Under the pieces are notes generated by a model. That model was not told where the DNA came from. It saw nothing but the letters and a program-made list of their open reading frames with translations, and ran no database searches. A stretch of 64,000 nucleotides of DNA from Pseudomonas mendocina (GTDB lineage: Bacteria; Pseudomonadota; Gammaproteobacteria; Pseudomonadales; Pseudomonadaceae): the NCBI RefSeq assembly GCF_003008615.1, contig NZ_CP027657.1, positions 3,720,001 to 3,784,000 on the forward strand, in the 5' to 3' direction. Of the stretch, positions 51,127-60,278 are shown piece by piece (position 1 is the stretch's first letter; each line of letters begins with the position of its first letter). The position numbers and the translations under genes were made by a program.

Positions 51127-52985
51127 ACGTGGTTCTCTCCACTCTGTAGACGTTTGAGGCGGCGCCACAAGGTGGTCTGGCTGATGCCCAGGTACTCGGC
51201 GGCCATGCTTTTGTTGCCGGCGAACAGTTGCAGCGCCTTGACGATTTCTTCCTGCTCGACGTGATGCAGGTGCCCGCCGTTCTCACCCTCGCCAAGGGGG
51301 GCGTAGAGCTCGGGCACCACTCGCGGCAGCGCCTCGAGCAGGGCTTCGCAACTGCCGTACATGCGCTGCGAGACGATCAGCCGTTCCACCACGTTCTCCA
51401 GCTGGCGTACGTTGCCGGGCCAGTGATAGCGGCGAAACACCTGGGCCACGCCCTTGATCAGCGCGTCCGGTTCCACCTCCAGGGCGTAGCGCAGGCCTTC
51501 GCGGCGCATCAGGTAGGCGGTCAGTACCGGAATGTCTTCGACCCGCTCGCGCAGCGGCGGGATGTGCACGGCGAAGGTGCTGATGCGGTAGTAGAGGTCT
51601 TCGCGGAAGCGCCCGGCGCGTACTTCGTCCATCAGGTCGACGTTGCAGGCGGCGACGAACTTGATGTTCAGCGAGATCGGCCGCCGTGAGCCGACCGGGC
51701 TCACTTCGCGTTCCTGTAGCACGCGCAGCAATTTGGCCTGCTGCGGCAGCGGCAGCGAGTTGATCTCGTCCATGAAGAAGGTGCCGTTGTTGGCGCTTTC
51801 CAGCAGGCCGGACTTGCCGCCGCTCTTGGCGCTGGTGAAGGCGCCCTCGGCATAGCCGAACAACTCCGACTCGAACAGCTCTGCAGGGATCGCCGCACAG
51901 TTGATCGCCACGAACGGGCCCTTGGCATTGGCGCTGGAAACGTGCACCTGGCGCGCTGCCAGCTCCTTGCCGGTACCGGTTTCACCGCGGATCAGCACGG
52001 TGCCCGGTGTGGCACCGTAAACGTTCAACTGGTTCTGCACTTCCGCCATCCGGCTGGACTGGAACACCAGGCGCCGCCCGTCATCCTGGGGCATGGCCAG
52101 TGGGCTGAGCTGGAAACTGTAGAGAAAACCGACAGCTTCGCCGCCCAGCTCGAACGGCTGCTTGGTCAGGCTGCATAGGCGGTCACCCAGCAGCAGGCCC
52201 TCGGCACGCAGGCTCTGGGCATCGAGCATCTTGCTGTCGAGCACGCCATCGAGGCGCCGGCGTCGGCCGATGTTGGGGATCAAGGTGCTGGCTGCGTTGT
52301 TCCAGGCCACCACTGCACCCGTGCGGTTGGTGAGCACCTGGGGTTGGTGATTCTGTTCCAGCAGGAACTGACCGATGGCCGCGTGCTGTTGTTCGCGCTT
52401 GTGCTGGCCGGCCTGGCGGATCGCCTTGCGCAGCAGGTTGCGGCACGACTCGCGCGAGTACAGCAGCACCGACTGCAGCCCGGCGTACTCGGCCAGGTCG
52501 CAGGCATAGCTGGAGCCGATGACCACGCCGAAGCCCTCGTTGCGCACGCTGTGGAAGATCTCCTTGGCGTGTTCGGCGGTGCTGTAGGTGTGGTGGGTGA
52601 GTTCGACACCGTCGAACAGGCTGAGCAGCTCGACGTTGGTTTCCTGCCGCTCGTAGGTCAGCAGCAGGATTTTCGAGGAAATGCGCCGCGCGGTGAGCAC
52701 GGCCTGGATCAGGTCGGCCTGCTCCACCTTCAGTGCCAGCACCGGAATGGGCAGGGTATCTTGCAGGTAGAAGGCGTTGGCCCCCGCACTGATGAAGATG
52801 TCCACCTGCTGCCGTTCGATCAGATCACGTGCTGCCTTCACCGCATCGTTGAAGATGTTGTCGATGATGGTGATGCTGGCCAGAGCCTCGAACTCCGGAA
52901 TCAGGCTGTGCACCACCTGGCTCAGTTTCGAGTTGCCGATCAGGCAGACTCGTACCCGGTCGAGTTCCGCGTTGGCGAATTCCAC
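51123..52985 (-). CDS. PrpR-type sigma54-dependent activator
   Basis: A 620-residue enhancer-binding protein. Residues about 10-190 are a PrpR_N sensory domain, followed by a PAS-like region (about 205-295), the AAA+ domain (Walker A GETGTGKE at 334-341; sigma54-contact loop GAFTSA at 381-386 instead of GAFTGA; FFMDEINSLPLPQQAKLLRVLQ) and a C-terminal Fis-type helix-turn-helix (MAAEYLGISQTTLWRRLKRL). PrpR_N proteins sense small organic acids or acyl intermediates. The start is a GTG at 52985 after AGAGGG with a slightly long spacer. It probably controls the flanking catabolic genes from a -24/-12 promoter that I could not locate. Confidence 0.9.
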   Translation of the reverse strand: MEFANAELDRVRVCLIGNSKLSQVVHSLIPEFEALASITIIDNIFNDAVKAARDLIERQQVDIFISAGANAFYLQDTLPIPVLALKVEQADLIQAVLTARRISSKILLLTYERQETNVELLSLFDGVELTHHTYSTAEHAKEIFHSVRNEGFGVVIGSSYACDLAEYAGLQSVLLYSRESCRNLLRKAIRQAGQHKREQQHAAIGQFLLEQNHQPQVLTNRTGAVVAWNNAASTLIPNIGRRRRLDGVLDSKMLDAQSLRAEGLLLGDRLCSLTKQPFELGGEAVGFLYSFQLSPLAMPQDDGRRLVFQSSRMAEVQNQLNVYGATPGTVLIRGETGTGKELAARQVHVSSANAKGPFVAINCAAIPAELFESELFGYAEGAFTSAKSGGKSGLLESANNGTFFMDEINSLPLPQQAKLLRVLQEREVSPVGSRRPISLNIKFVAACNVDLMDEVRAGRFREDLYYRISTFAVHIPPLRERVEDIPVLTAYLMRREGLRYALEVEPDALIKGVAQVFRRYHWPGNVRQLENVVERLIVSQRMYGSCEALLEALPRVVPELYAPLGEGENGGHLHHVEQEEIVKALQLFAGNKSMAAEYLGISQTTLWRRLKRLQSGENHV

Positions 52986-53050
52986 GGTGTATTGACCCTC
53001 TTATTGTTATGAAGCCTGGGCACTGGTAGCCGGCTCATGGCCGGTATTGC

Positions 53051-53695
53051 TCAACTGCGGAAAAGCCAGGGCTCGCTGAGCCGGCGACGTTCTTCATAGG
53101 CGCTGATCCGTGCCCCGTAGCACAGGCTTTCACCTACTTCGTCTAGGCCCTTGAGCAGGCGCTGGCGACGCCCTTCGTCGAGTTCGAAACACCATACCCC
53201 GCCGCTAACCGAAAGCAAGCGACGTTCCACATCCACCTCGGCCTGCAGGCCGGGCTGTGCCTCGGTCAGGGCGAACAGCTCGTCGATGGCTGCTTGCTCC
53301 AACAGCAGCGGCAGTACGCCGTTGTTGAAGCAGTTGTTGCGGAAGATATCGCCGAAGCTGGGGGCAATGACCACCCGCACCCCAAAATCGCGCAGCGCCC
53401 ACACCGCGTGCTCGCGGCTGGAGCCACAGCCGAAGTTGGCTTGCGTCAGCACCACGCTGCCCTGGCGGTAGGGCGGCTGGTTGAGGATGCAGGCCGGGTT
53501 CTCGCGGCGCTTGTCCAGCGGCGTGTCGATCTCGCCGGGATCGAGGTAGCGCTCGTCGTCGAACAGGAAAGCGCCGAAGCCTGAGGCTTCCAGGCTCTTG
53601 AGGTACTGCTTGGGCAGCAGCATGTCGGTGTCGATGTTGGCCCGGTTGAGCGGGATGATGATGCCCTGGTGAGTGATCAGCGGCTGCATGCTCAT
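53051..53695 (-). CDS. leuD: LeuD-type hydratase small subunit
   Basis: A 214-residue aconitase swivel-domain protein. [39 protein letters not shown] and [20 protein letters not shown] are the LeuD motifs, with FGCGSSREH at the substrate-binding loop. It pairs with the large subunit encoded just upstream, overlapping as ATGA (53695-53692). The leucine-pathway reaction is isomerisation of isopropylmalate. But no leuB follows, and the neighbours are catabolic, so a related hydratase such as maleate or citraconate hydratase is equally possible. Confidence 0.87.
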   Translation of the reverse strand: MSMQPLITHQGIIIPLNRANIDTDMLLPKQYLKSLEASGFGAFLFDDERYLDPGEIDTPLDKRRENPACILNQPPYRQGSVVLTQANFGCGSSREHAVWALRDFGVRVVIAPSFGDIFRNNCFNNGVLPLLLEQAAIDELFALTEAQPGLQAEVDVERRLLSVSGGVWCFELDEGRRQRLLKGLDEVGESLCYGARISAYEERRRLSEPWLFRS

Positions 53696-55107
53696 AGATT
53701 CCTGAAGTCGATCAATTCACCGGCCACGGCGGCGGCTGCCGCCATGGTCGGCGACAGCAGGTGGGTGCGACCGCCCTTGCCCTGACGGCCTTCGAAGTTG
53801 CGGTTGGAGGTGGCCGCGCAGCGCTCGCCAGGGCTCAGGCGATCTGCGTTCATGCCCAGGCACATGGAGCAGCCCGGTGCGCGCCACTCGAAACCGGCGG
53901 CCTTGAAGATACGGTCCAGGCCTTCGCGCTCGGCCTGCAGGCTGACCAGGCCGGAGCCCGGCACCACCAGCGCCTGGCGGATACGCTCGTGCACACGGCG
54001 GCCGCGCAATACGTCGGCGGCGGCGCGCAGGTCTTCGATGCGTGCGTTGGTGCAGGAGCCGATGAAGATGCGATCCAGCGGCACGCCTGCCAGCGCCTGG
54101 CCCGGCTGCAGATCCATGTAGGCCAGGGCGCGCTCCCAGTCCAGGCGCTGCAGGGCGTCGCGGGCCATATCCAGCGTCGGGACATGGCCGTTGATCGGCA
54201 GAACCATTTCCGGCGAGGTGCCCCAGGTGACTTGCGGGCGAATGTCTTCGGCCTGGATCGTCAGTTCCTGGTCGAAGTGCGCGTCGGCGTCTGAATGCAG
54301 CGTTTCGCGCCAGTAGGCGGTGGCCGCATCCCAGTGTTCGGGCGTCGGCGCCAGCGGACGGCCGCGCACGTAACGCTCGGTGATCTGATCGTAGGCGATC
54401 AGCCCGACACGTGCGCCGGCTTCGATGCTCATGTTGCACAGGGTCAGGCGTGCTTCCATCGACAGCGTTTCGATGACCGGGCCGCAGAACTCGATGGCGT
54501 GCCCGCTGCCACCGGCGCTGCCGATGCGGCCGATGATGTACAGCGCCAGATCCTTGGCCGTGACGCCCGTGGCCAGGGCGCCTTCTACGCGAATGCGATA
54601 GTTCTTCAGCTTGCGACTGCGCAGGGTCTGGGTGGCCAGCACATGCTCGACCTCGCTGCTGCCGATGCCATGCGCGAGCGCTGCCAGGGCGCCGTGCGTG
54701 GCGGTATGCGAGTCGCCACAGACCAGCGTCATGCCCGGTAGCGTCAGGCCTTGTTCGGGGCCGACCACATGGACGATGCCCTGGCGCATGTCGTCGAGGG
54801 CGAACAGCGGGATGCCGAATTCGCGGCTGTTGCTTTCCAGCACGGCGATCTGCTGCCGGGCGATGCGGTCACTGATGCCGCCCAGGCCTTGCTCGCGGCC
54901 CAGGGTTGGCACGTTGTGGTCGGGCGTCGCCAGGCTGGTGTCCACGCGCCAGGGCTTGCGCCCTGCCAGGCGCAGGTTGGCAAAGGCCTGTGGTGACGTC
55001 ACCTCGTGCAGCAGGTGGCGATCGATGTACAGCAGGGTCGAGCCATCGGGCAGATCCTCCACGCGATGACGATCCCAGAGCTTGTCGTAGAGCGTTTGTG
55101 CTCCCAC
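53692..55107 (-). CDS. leuC: LeuC-type hydratase large subunit
   Basis: About 471 residues of the aconitase/IPM isomerase large subunit. [38 protein letters not shown] and [21 protein letters not shown] are diagnostic. The 4Fe-4S cysteines are in [13 protein letters not shown] and [11 protein letters not shown]. The start proposed is GTG at 55107, preceded by GAGG at 8 bases, giving the usual family length (E. coli 466). An ATG at 55176 would add 23 residues encoded partly by the right end of the inserted repeat at 55145-55297, so it is unlikely to be ancestral. It is translated just before leuD. Confidence 0.87.
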   Translation of the reverse strand: MGAQTLYDKLWDRHRVEDLPDGSTLLYIDRHLLHEVTSPQAFANLRLAGRKPWRVDTSLATPDHNVPTLGREQGLGGISDRIARQQIAVLESNSREFGIPLFALDDMRQGIVHVVGPEQGLTLPGMTLVCGDSHTATHGALAALAHGIGSSEVEHVLATQTLRSRKLKNYRIRVEGALATGVTAKDLALYIIGRIGSAGGSGHAIEFCGPVIETLSMEARLTLCNMSIEAGARVGLIAYDQITERYVRGRPLAPTPEHWDAATAYWRETLHSDADAHFDQELTIQAEDIRPQVTWGTSPEMVLPINGHVPTLDMARDALQRLDWERALAYMDLQPGQALAGVPLDRIFIGSCTNARIEDLRAAADVLRGRRVHERIRQALVVPGSGLVSLQAEREGLDRIFKAAGFEWRAPGCSMCLGMNADRLSPGERCAATSNRNFEGRQGKGGRTHLLSPTMAAAAAVAGELIDFRNL

Positions 55108-55144
55108 GGTGTGTACCTCGGCAGTAGAAAAGGGCGGTTCTTCG

Positions 55145-55297
55145 AGCCTGTTCAAAGCCTGCTGCGCGTCGGTCATGCTGCGTTGAAATCAAGCTCAGAA
55201 TGCTCATTTACAGCTCGTAAACTCGAATACGAGCCCAGTGCGTTCTTCGCTTGATTTCGCCTTGCCTGGCTCTAGCTCGCGAGGCTTTGAACAGGTT
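55145..55297. mobile_element. MITE-like miniature inverted-repeat element
   Basis: A 153-base element with terminal inverted repeats: AGCCTGTTCAAAGCCT at 55145-55160 and AGGCTTTGAACAGGTT at 55282-55297, one mismatch apart as inverted copies. Inside are nested inverted arms, AAATCAAGC and GCTTGATTT, around a central hairpin (GCTCGTA and TACGAGC). There is no coding capacity. It lies immediately upstream of leuC and overlaps the alternative leuC start. It looks like a non-autonomous element; no transposase for it is in the window. Confidence 0.75.
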
Positions 55298-55317
55298 CTT
55301 ATATGGTTGTTATTCGG

Positions 55318-55695
55318 TCAGCGTCGGGCGGGCGTCCAGGGCACCCAGCGGTACAACTCGTTGCCAGTGGGGTCGGCGACCCGGTAGCCGCAGTAGCTGT
55401 CCAGGCGCCCTCCGGCCTTCGGCTGGATGATGCAGTACGGCTTCTGACAGGCGTTCTCGTCCTGGCCGGCGTCCAGCAGGGCCTGGCGCGCCTGCGCCAG
55501 GGACTGATCGAGTGAGGCGACGCGCTGGCCATCGAGCTTCGCCACGTTGGCCTGGAAGTGGCTGACCCAGGCATCGGCAAAGGCGGCACAGCGGCCGCCC
55601 TCCGAGCTGCTGGCCGTCGATGGAGCATGACTGGGCGCCGTCGCCGAGCAACCGGCGACGGCCGCCAGCGCCAGTGCGCTAGCCCAGCAGCGCAA
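55318..55695 (-). CDS. Small putative lipoprotein
   Basis: A protein of about 125 residues. The start is inferred as TTG at 55695, because GGAGG lies exactly 6 bases upstream and the product then begins MRCWASALALAAVAGC, a short signal with lipobox AVAGC. Longer frames upstream would begin inside the amidase gene and lack a clean signal. The mature part has four cysteines (CAAF, NACQKPYC, YCGY) and ends GNELYRWVPWTPARR. No family was recognised. It overlaps the end of the amidase gene by 17 bases and is therefore translationally linked to it. Confidence 0.6.
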   Translation of the reverse strand: MRCWASALALAAVAGCSATAPSHAPSTASSSEGGRCAAFADAWVSHFQANVAKLDGQRVASLDQSLAQARQALLDAGQDENACQKPYCIIQPKAGGRLDSYCGYRVADPTGNELYRWVPWTPARR

Positions 55696-56269
55696 GGCAA
55701 TCCTCCAGGTCGCGCACGTCCGCGTACTTGATCTGCAGGTCACGCAGGTTGGCCTGGTGCGCCTGCGCATCGCGATCACCCACCGCCTGTTCCGGCAGCA
55801 GCACACGGAACTCGTGCTGCAAGGCGTCCAGCGCGGTTGCCCGCACGCAGCCGCTGGTGGTCAAGCCGGTGACCATCACACCGTCGACGCCGGCCTCGTG
55901 CAGGCGTTGCGCCAGGTCGGTGCCGAAGAAGGCACTGGCCCAGAACTTCACCAGCACCGGCTCGCCGTCCTGCGGCGTCAGGCGCGGGTCTATCTGCACC
56001 AGCTCCGAGCCTGCCGCCAGCACGTTCAGCGCCGGTATCTTTTCGCGGAAGACCCGCGCCTGGTTTGGCTGGTCATAGGCCACGGTGGTGAAGATCACCG
56101 GCCAGCCGCGCCGACGGAAAGCTTCCAGCAGCTTGCGATTGGCCTCGACGACCGCCGGGCATTCGCTGGCCAGCGGGCTTTTCGTCGGGTCGGTGAAACC
56201 GACCGAGAGATCCACCAGCACCAGCGCATAGCGCTGGGCCGGGGAGAGGGAGCGGGAATCCAGAGCCAT
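55679..56269 (-). CDS. Isochorismatase-fold amidohydrolase (N-carbamoylsarcosine amidase-like)
   Basis: A 196-residue cysteine hydrolase. The catalytic triad is visible: Asp in VLVDLSVGFTD (about residue 20), Lys in LVKFWASAFFGT (about 109), Cys in VTGLTTSGCVRATALDAL (about 143). VGDRDAQAHQANLRDLQIKYADV is the C-terminal motif of N-carbamoylsarcosine amidase and maleamate amidohydrolase relatives. With HyuA/HyuB just upstream, a ring-opening step followed by hydrolysis of the resulting carbamoyl or half-amide acid is a reasonable inference, as in N-methylhydantoin breakdown. The gap to hyuB is 9 bases. Confidence 0.85.
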   Translation of the reverse strand: MALDSRSLSPAQRYALVLVDLSVGFTDPTKSPLASECPAVVEANRKLLEAFRRRGWPVIFTTVAYDQPNQARVFREKIPALNVLAAGSELVQIDPRLTPQDGEPVLVKFWASAFFGTDLAQRLHEAGVDGVMVTGLTTSGCVRATALDALQHEFRVLLPEQAVGDRDAQAHQANLRDLQIKYADVRDLEDCLALLG

Positions 56270-56278
56270 GGCGATTCC

Positions 56279-58132
56279 TCAGTTCCAGGACGGTGTGGTC
56301 GGTGCCGGCAGGCCGGTTTCGGCCAGGCAGCGTGCCTTGAGTTCGTCCAGCGTGCCGCCGCGATCGAACAGTTCGATCTCGCCGCGCTCGGCCGCCATGA
56401 CCTCGCGCAGGGCGCGAGTCGCGCTCTCGTCCACGGCATCGTTGGCGACCACCACGCCATAGCGGCGGGCGCCGTCGGCACTGACCAGGCCTTTGCGCAC
56501 ATCAGTGAGCACCTTGGCCGGATCACGCTGCAGCGGGTCGCCCCAGCCACCACCGCCCCAGGTGTCGAACAGCACCAGGTCGCCAGCCTTGACCTGGATG
56601 TTGTCGCATTTGGCCGGCAGCATCTGCCGGGTGCCATCGGCACGGATCAGTTCCTTGCGGCTGCGCTCACCCGGTGCACCACCGTTGACGCCCCAGGGGT
56701 AGGTCAACCAGCGGTCGTCGTGGATCGACACCTCGCCATCGACCAGCAGCCGGTAGGCCACACGCAGACCGTTGCCACCCCGGTGCAGGCCGGCACCGCC
56801 GGAGTCGGCGAGGGTTTCGTAGGTTTCGATGCGCAGCGGGAAGTAGGCCTCGACGAACTCGTTGGGCACGTTGGTGAAGCCCGGCCACAGCGAGTGGCCG
56901 TCCGGGCCGTCGCCCACCGGCCGTCCCGGAATGCCGCCGAAGCCGATCTGGAACAGCTGGAACCATTCGCCCTGCTGGTCGTAGCCCGAGTACATGAAGT
57001 GCGGCGAGTCGGAGAAACCGGCGGCGTTCATCGCCTGCGGCGTGCCCTGGCCGAGCAGCCCGCCCATCATGTCGAAGATGCGCCCCAGCAGGTGGGTGCG
57101 GCAGGACAGGGCGGCGGGGAAGTTCGGCTTGAGGATCGAGCCCTGCGGGATACGCACTTCCACCAGGTCGTAGAAGCCGTCGTTGAGCAGGATCGCCGGG
57201 TCGAACAGGCTGATGGTCAGCGCGCCGAAGAAGATCTTGAACATCTCTTCGTTGAGGTAGAAGTTGACCGAGGAGGGTGCCTGCGGATCGGTGCCCTCGA
57301 AGTCGAAGATCGCCTTGTCGCCCTCGCGCCACAGTGCGCAGCGCAGGGTGTAGGGGCCCAGGCCGGCACCGTCGTCGCAGATGTAGTCCTCGAACACCTG
57401 GCGGTGCTCGGGCACCACACGGCCGATCACTTCTTTCATCGCCCGATGGGTGCGCTCGAGCATTTCCTGCTGGGCGCTGTAGAACACGTCGTCACCAAAG
57501 CGCTCGGCCAGTTCGACGCAGCGTTTGCCGGCGGTACGGCAGGCGGCGACGATGGCGTTGAGGTCGGAGCGGTTCCAGCGCGGCATGCGCACGTTGTGCA
57601 GGATGACGTCGAGCATGTCGGCGTTCATCTCGCCACGGCGGTACAGCTTCACCGGCGGGATGCGAATGCCTTCTTCCCAGATCGAACTGGCGTTGGTCGG
57701 CAGGCTGCCCGGCACCTTGCCGCCGACGTCGGACATGTGGCCGAACATGGCGGCGTAGTTGATCACCCGGCCGTTCTTGAAGATCGGCATCAGTACCAGC
57801 CAGTCCGGCAGGTGGCTGACTGCGCCGCTGCACAGGTACGGGTCGTTGGTGAGGAACACGTCGCCCTCTTCGATCTCGCCCTCGTAGCTGCGCAGGAAGC
57901 CGCTGATGAACGAACCGAACTGGCCGACGATCATCTTGCCGTCGCAGGTGGCGATCATCGGGAAGGCGTCGCCCTGTTCGCGGATGCCCGGACTCATGGC
58001 GGTGCGGAACAGCACCGCGTCCATTTCGTTACGGGCGTTGCCCAGGGCGTTCTCGACGATGTCGATGGTGATGCCGTCGACGTCGACGCGCTGGAACGGA
58101 TTGCTGTTTTCTTGTTTGATGCGCGCAACCAT
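56279..58132 (-). CDS. hyuB: Hydantoinase/oxoprolinase family subunit B
   Basis: A 617-residue HyuB protein. Diagnostic stretches are IVENALGNARNEMDAVLFRTAMSPGIREQ, LTNDPYLCSGAVSHLPDWLV, NYAAMFGHMSDVGG near the metal site, and the C-terminal DTWGGGGWGDPLQRDP. It is one of two subunits of ATP-dependent hydantoinases, acetone carboxylase-like or 5-oxoprolinase-like enzymes, which open cyclic amides or carboxylate ketones. The substrate is not predictable from sequence. It lies 5 bases after hyuA. Confidence 0.9.
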   Translation of the reverse strand: MVARIKQENSNPFQRVDVDGITIDIVENALGNARNEMDAVLFRTAMSPGIREQGDAFPMIATCDGKMIVGQFGSFISGFLRSYEGEIEEGDVFLTNDPYLCSGAVSHLPDWLVLMPIFKNGRVINYAAMFGHMSDVGGKVPGSLPTNASSIWEEGIRIPPVKLYRRGEMNADMLDVILHNVRMPRWNRSDLNAIVAACRTAGKRCVELAERFGDDVFYSAQQEMLERTHRAMKEVIGRVVPEHRQVFEDYICDDGAGLGPYTLRCALWREGDKAIFDFEGTDPQAPSSVNFYLNEEMFKIFFGALTISLFDPAILLNDGFYDLVEVRIPQGSILKPNFPAALSCRTHLLGRIFDMMGGLLGQGTPQAMNAAGFSDSPHFMYSGYDQQGEWFQLFQIGFGGIPGRPVGDGPDGHSLWPGFTNVPNEFVEAYFPLRIETYETLADSGGAGLHRGGNGLRVAYRLLVDGEVSIHDDRWLTYPWGVNGGAPGERSRKELIRADGTRQMLPAKCDNIQVKAGDLVLFDTWGGGGWGDPLQRDPAKVLTDVRKGLVSADGARRYGVVVANDAVDESATRALREVMAAERGEIELFDRGGTLDELKARCLAETGLPAPTTPSWN

Positions 58133-58137
58133 GACGC

Positions 58138-60204
58138 TTACTCCTGATGGCCCAGCGGGCGGATCAACAGATTGCCGACGCGGTCCACGGCCGCTTCGTA
58201 ACCCGGAAGAACGAGGGTGGTGGAGTCCATTTCCATGACGATGGCCGGCCCCGGCACGATCAGGCCCGGGCTCAGCTTGCCGCGCGCATAGAGCGCCGCA
58301 TCGTAGTCCTGGCCGGCGTAGTGCACCGGGGTGTGGCCGACCTGCGCCTCGGCCAGGCTGCTGGTGGTGCTCTCGAAGGCGCGCTCGGTGATCTCCGGGC
58401 GCGGCGCGCGGGCGATGGCACGCAGGTTGACCAGCTCATGGGCTTCGTTGAGGGCGAAGGTGAACAGCTGCTCGTGTTCGGCATCGAAGGCGGCGGTGAT
58501 GGCCTGCATGCCGGTACGGGTCAGCTCGTCCGGGTCGATGTCCAGGGTCAGCAGCAACGCCTGGCCCTGGTAGCGCACGTCGGCCTGCCAGGTCAGTTGT
58601 TGCACCTCGGCGGGGATGTCCTGCGCGGCCAGCGAGCTGCGCACGCTGTCGCCGAGTTGCTGGAGAATCTGCACCACTTCCTCGACGCTCATGTCGCTGA
58701 CGCGGCGCACCAGCGAGCGCGAGGCCTCGTCCTTGACGCGGGTGGTGGCGTCACCATAGGCGCAGAGCACACCCGGGCCCGGCGGGATGATCACCGGCCA
58801 GGCATTCATAAGGATGCCCAGGGCGTTGGCGTGCAGCGGGCCGGCGCCGCCGAAGCCGCACAGGGCGAAGTCGCGCGGGTCGTAGCCCTGCTCGACGCTG
58901 ATCAGGCGCAGCGCGCCGAACATGTGTTCGTTGGCGATGCGCACGATGCCTTCGGCGGCCTCGAACAGCGACACGCCCATGGCGTCGGCGGTGGCCTGCA
59001 CGGCGGCGGTGGCCAGGTCCTTGCGCACCTGGAAGTCACCGCCGAGCTTCTGCTCGGCCGGCAGGTAGCCCAGCACCACGTTGGCGTCGGTCACGGTGGC
59101 CACGGTGCCGCCCTTGTTGTAGGCCGCAGGGCCAGGCACGGCGCCAGCGCTTTCCGGGCCGACGCGCAGGGCGCGGGTCAGTTCCGGCACCGAGGCCATG
59201 GAGCCGCCACCGGCACCGATGGTGCGCACGTCGACCGACGGCGCACGCACGGCCACGTCACCGACGCGGGTTTCGCGGCGAATGCGCGCCTGGTTGTTAT
59301 CGATCAGCGCGACATCGGTGGAGGTGCCACCGACATCGAAGGTCAGCACCTTGCTGAAGCCGCCACGGGAGCAGAACCAGATCGCCCCGGCCACGCCGCC
59401 GGCCGGGCCTGAGAGCAGCAGGTTGACCGGTGTGCTGGCCGCCGACTGGCTGGTGGCCAGGCCACCGTCGGAGCGCAGGATGGACAGCTGCACGTCCGGG
59501 CGCAGGCGGCTGCACAGCTCGCCCTGCAGGTGTTCCAGGTAATTGGCCACTTCCGGGCGCACGTAGCTGTTGACCACGGTGGTCTCGGTGCGCTCGTACT
59601 CCTGCATTTCCGGCACCACTTCCGAGGACAGCGACACCGGCACGCCGGGCATCACCTCGCGGGCGATGTCGTGGATGGCCTGTTCATGTGCGCCGCTGGC
59701 GTAGGCGTTGACCAGGCTGATGGTCAGCGCCTCGATGCCGGCCTGCTTGAGGCGCAGCAGCTCGGAACGGATCGCTTCGCGATCCAGCTCGCGCACCACG
59801 GCACCGTGGGTGTCGATGCGCTCGTCGGCCTCGACGGTCAGTTCCAGCGGGGCGAGCAGTTCGCCCTTGTTGAAGGTCACCCAGCCGCCGAGGCCGCCAG
59901 GTACGAAGGAGCGGGCGATATGCAGCACCTGCTTGTAGCCCTTGGTGGTCACCAGGCCGACCTTGGCGCCACGGCGGGTCAGGATGGCGTTGGTCGCGAC
60001 CGTGGTGCCGTGCATCACCGAGCGAATGGCGGACGGCTCGACGCCCGAGGTCTGGCAGATCTTCTCGATGCCGTTGAGCACCGCGATGGAGGGATTGTGC
60101 GGCGTGGAAGGCACCTTGGCGGTATAGCTGTCACCCGTCACATCGTTGATCAGGAGCAGGTCAGTGAAGGTTCCGCCTACATCAACACCCAAACGAAAAC
60201 TCAT
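58138..60204 (-). CDS. hyuA: Hydantoinase/oxoprolinase family subunit A
   Basis: A 688-residue HyuA protein with an actin-like ATP-binding fold: LGVDVGGTFTDLLLIND at the N-terminus, HGTTVATNAILTRRGAKVGLVTTKGY, and VLTFDVGGTSTDVALI in the second half. It supplies the ATP-dependent half of the enzyme with HyuB. The ATG at 60204 (MSFRLGVDVG) is chosen because GGAGG lies 4-5 bases upstream; an earlier ATG at 60240 would add 12 residues. A strong hairpin (60247-60268) separates it from the DUF1329 gene, so it may begin a separate transcript. Confidence 0.9.
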   Translation of the reverse strand: MSFRLGVDVGGTFTDLLLINDVTGDSYTAKVPSTPHNPSIAVLNGIEKICQTSGVEPSAIRSVMHGTTVATNAILTRRGAKVGLVTTKGYKQVLHIARSFVPGGLGGWVTFNKGELLAPLELTVEADERIDTHGAVVRELDREAIRSELLRLKQAGIEALTISLVNAYASGAHEQAIHDIAREVMPGVPVSLSSEVVPEMQEYERTETTVVNSYVRPEVANYLEHLQGELCSRLRPDVQLSILRSDGGLATSQSAASTPVNLLLSGPAGGVAGAIWFCSRGGFSKVLTFDVGGTSTDVALIDNNQARIRRETRVGDVAVRAPSVDVRTIGAGGGSMASVPELTRALRVGPESAGAVPGPAAYNKGGTVATVTDANVVLGYLPAEQKLGGDFQVRKDLATAAVQATADAMGVSLFEAAEGIVRIANEHMFGALRLISVEQGYDPRDFALCGFGGAGPLHANALGILMNAWPVIIPPGPGVLCAYGDATTRVKDEASRSLVRRVSDMSVEEVVQILQQLGDSVRSSLAAQDIPAEVQQLTWQADVRYQGQALLLTLDIDPDELTRTGMQAITAAFDAEHEQLFTFALNEAHELVNLRAIARAPRPEITERAFESTTSSLAEAQVGHTPVHYAGQDYDAALYARGKLSPGLIVPGPAIVMEMDSTTLVLPGYEAAVDRVGNLLIRPLGHQE

Positions 60205-60246
60205 GTTGCCTCCAAGCACTTTCTTGGCTTTGTTGTGCATCTTGGA

Positions 60247-60268
60247 CCGGGGCGCGTTGGCGCCCCGG
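60247..60268 (-). terminator. Terminator-like hairpin after the DUF1329 gene
   Basis: CCGGGGCGC and GCGCCCCGG form a perfect 9-base GC stem with a GTTG loop, 10 bases beyond the DUF1329 stop codon and 42 bases before the hyuA start. No T-run follows, so termination may be partial. Confidence 0.5.
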
Positions 60269-60278
60269 CTGGTTCGGC

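Noticed and set aside
55108..55176. ATG at 55176 as the leuC start
   Set aside because: The extra codons lie in the right end of the MITE-like element and have no counterpart in LeuC proteins. The GTG at 55107 has a ribosome binding site and gives the normal length.
55757..58147. Long plus-strand open frame (796 codons) across the amidase and hyuB genes
   Set aside because: The opposite strand encodes two well-conserved enzymes with catalytic motifs. The plus-strand translation shows no family features.
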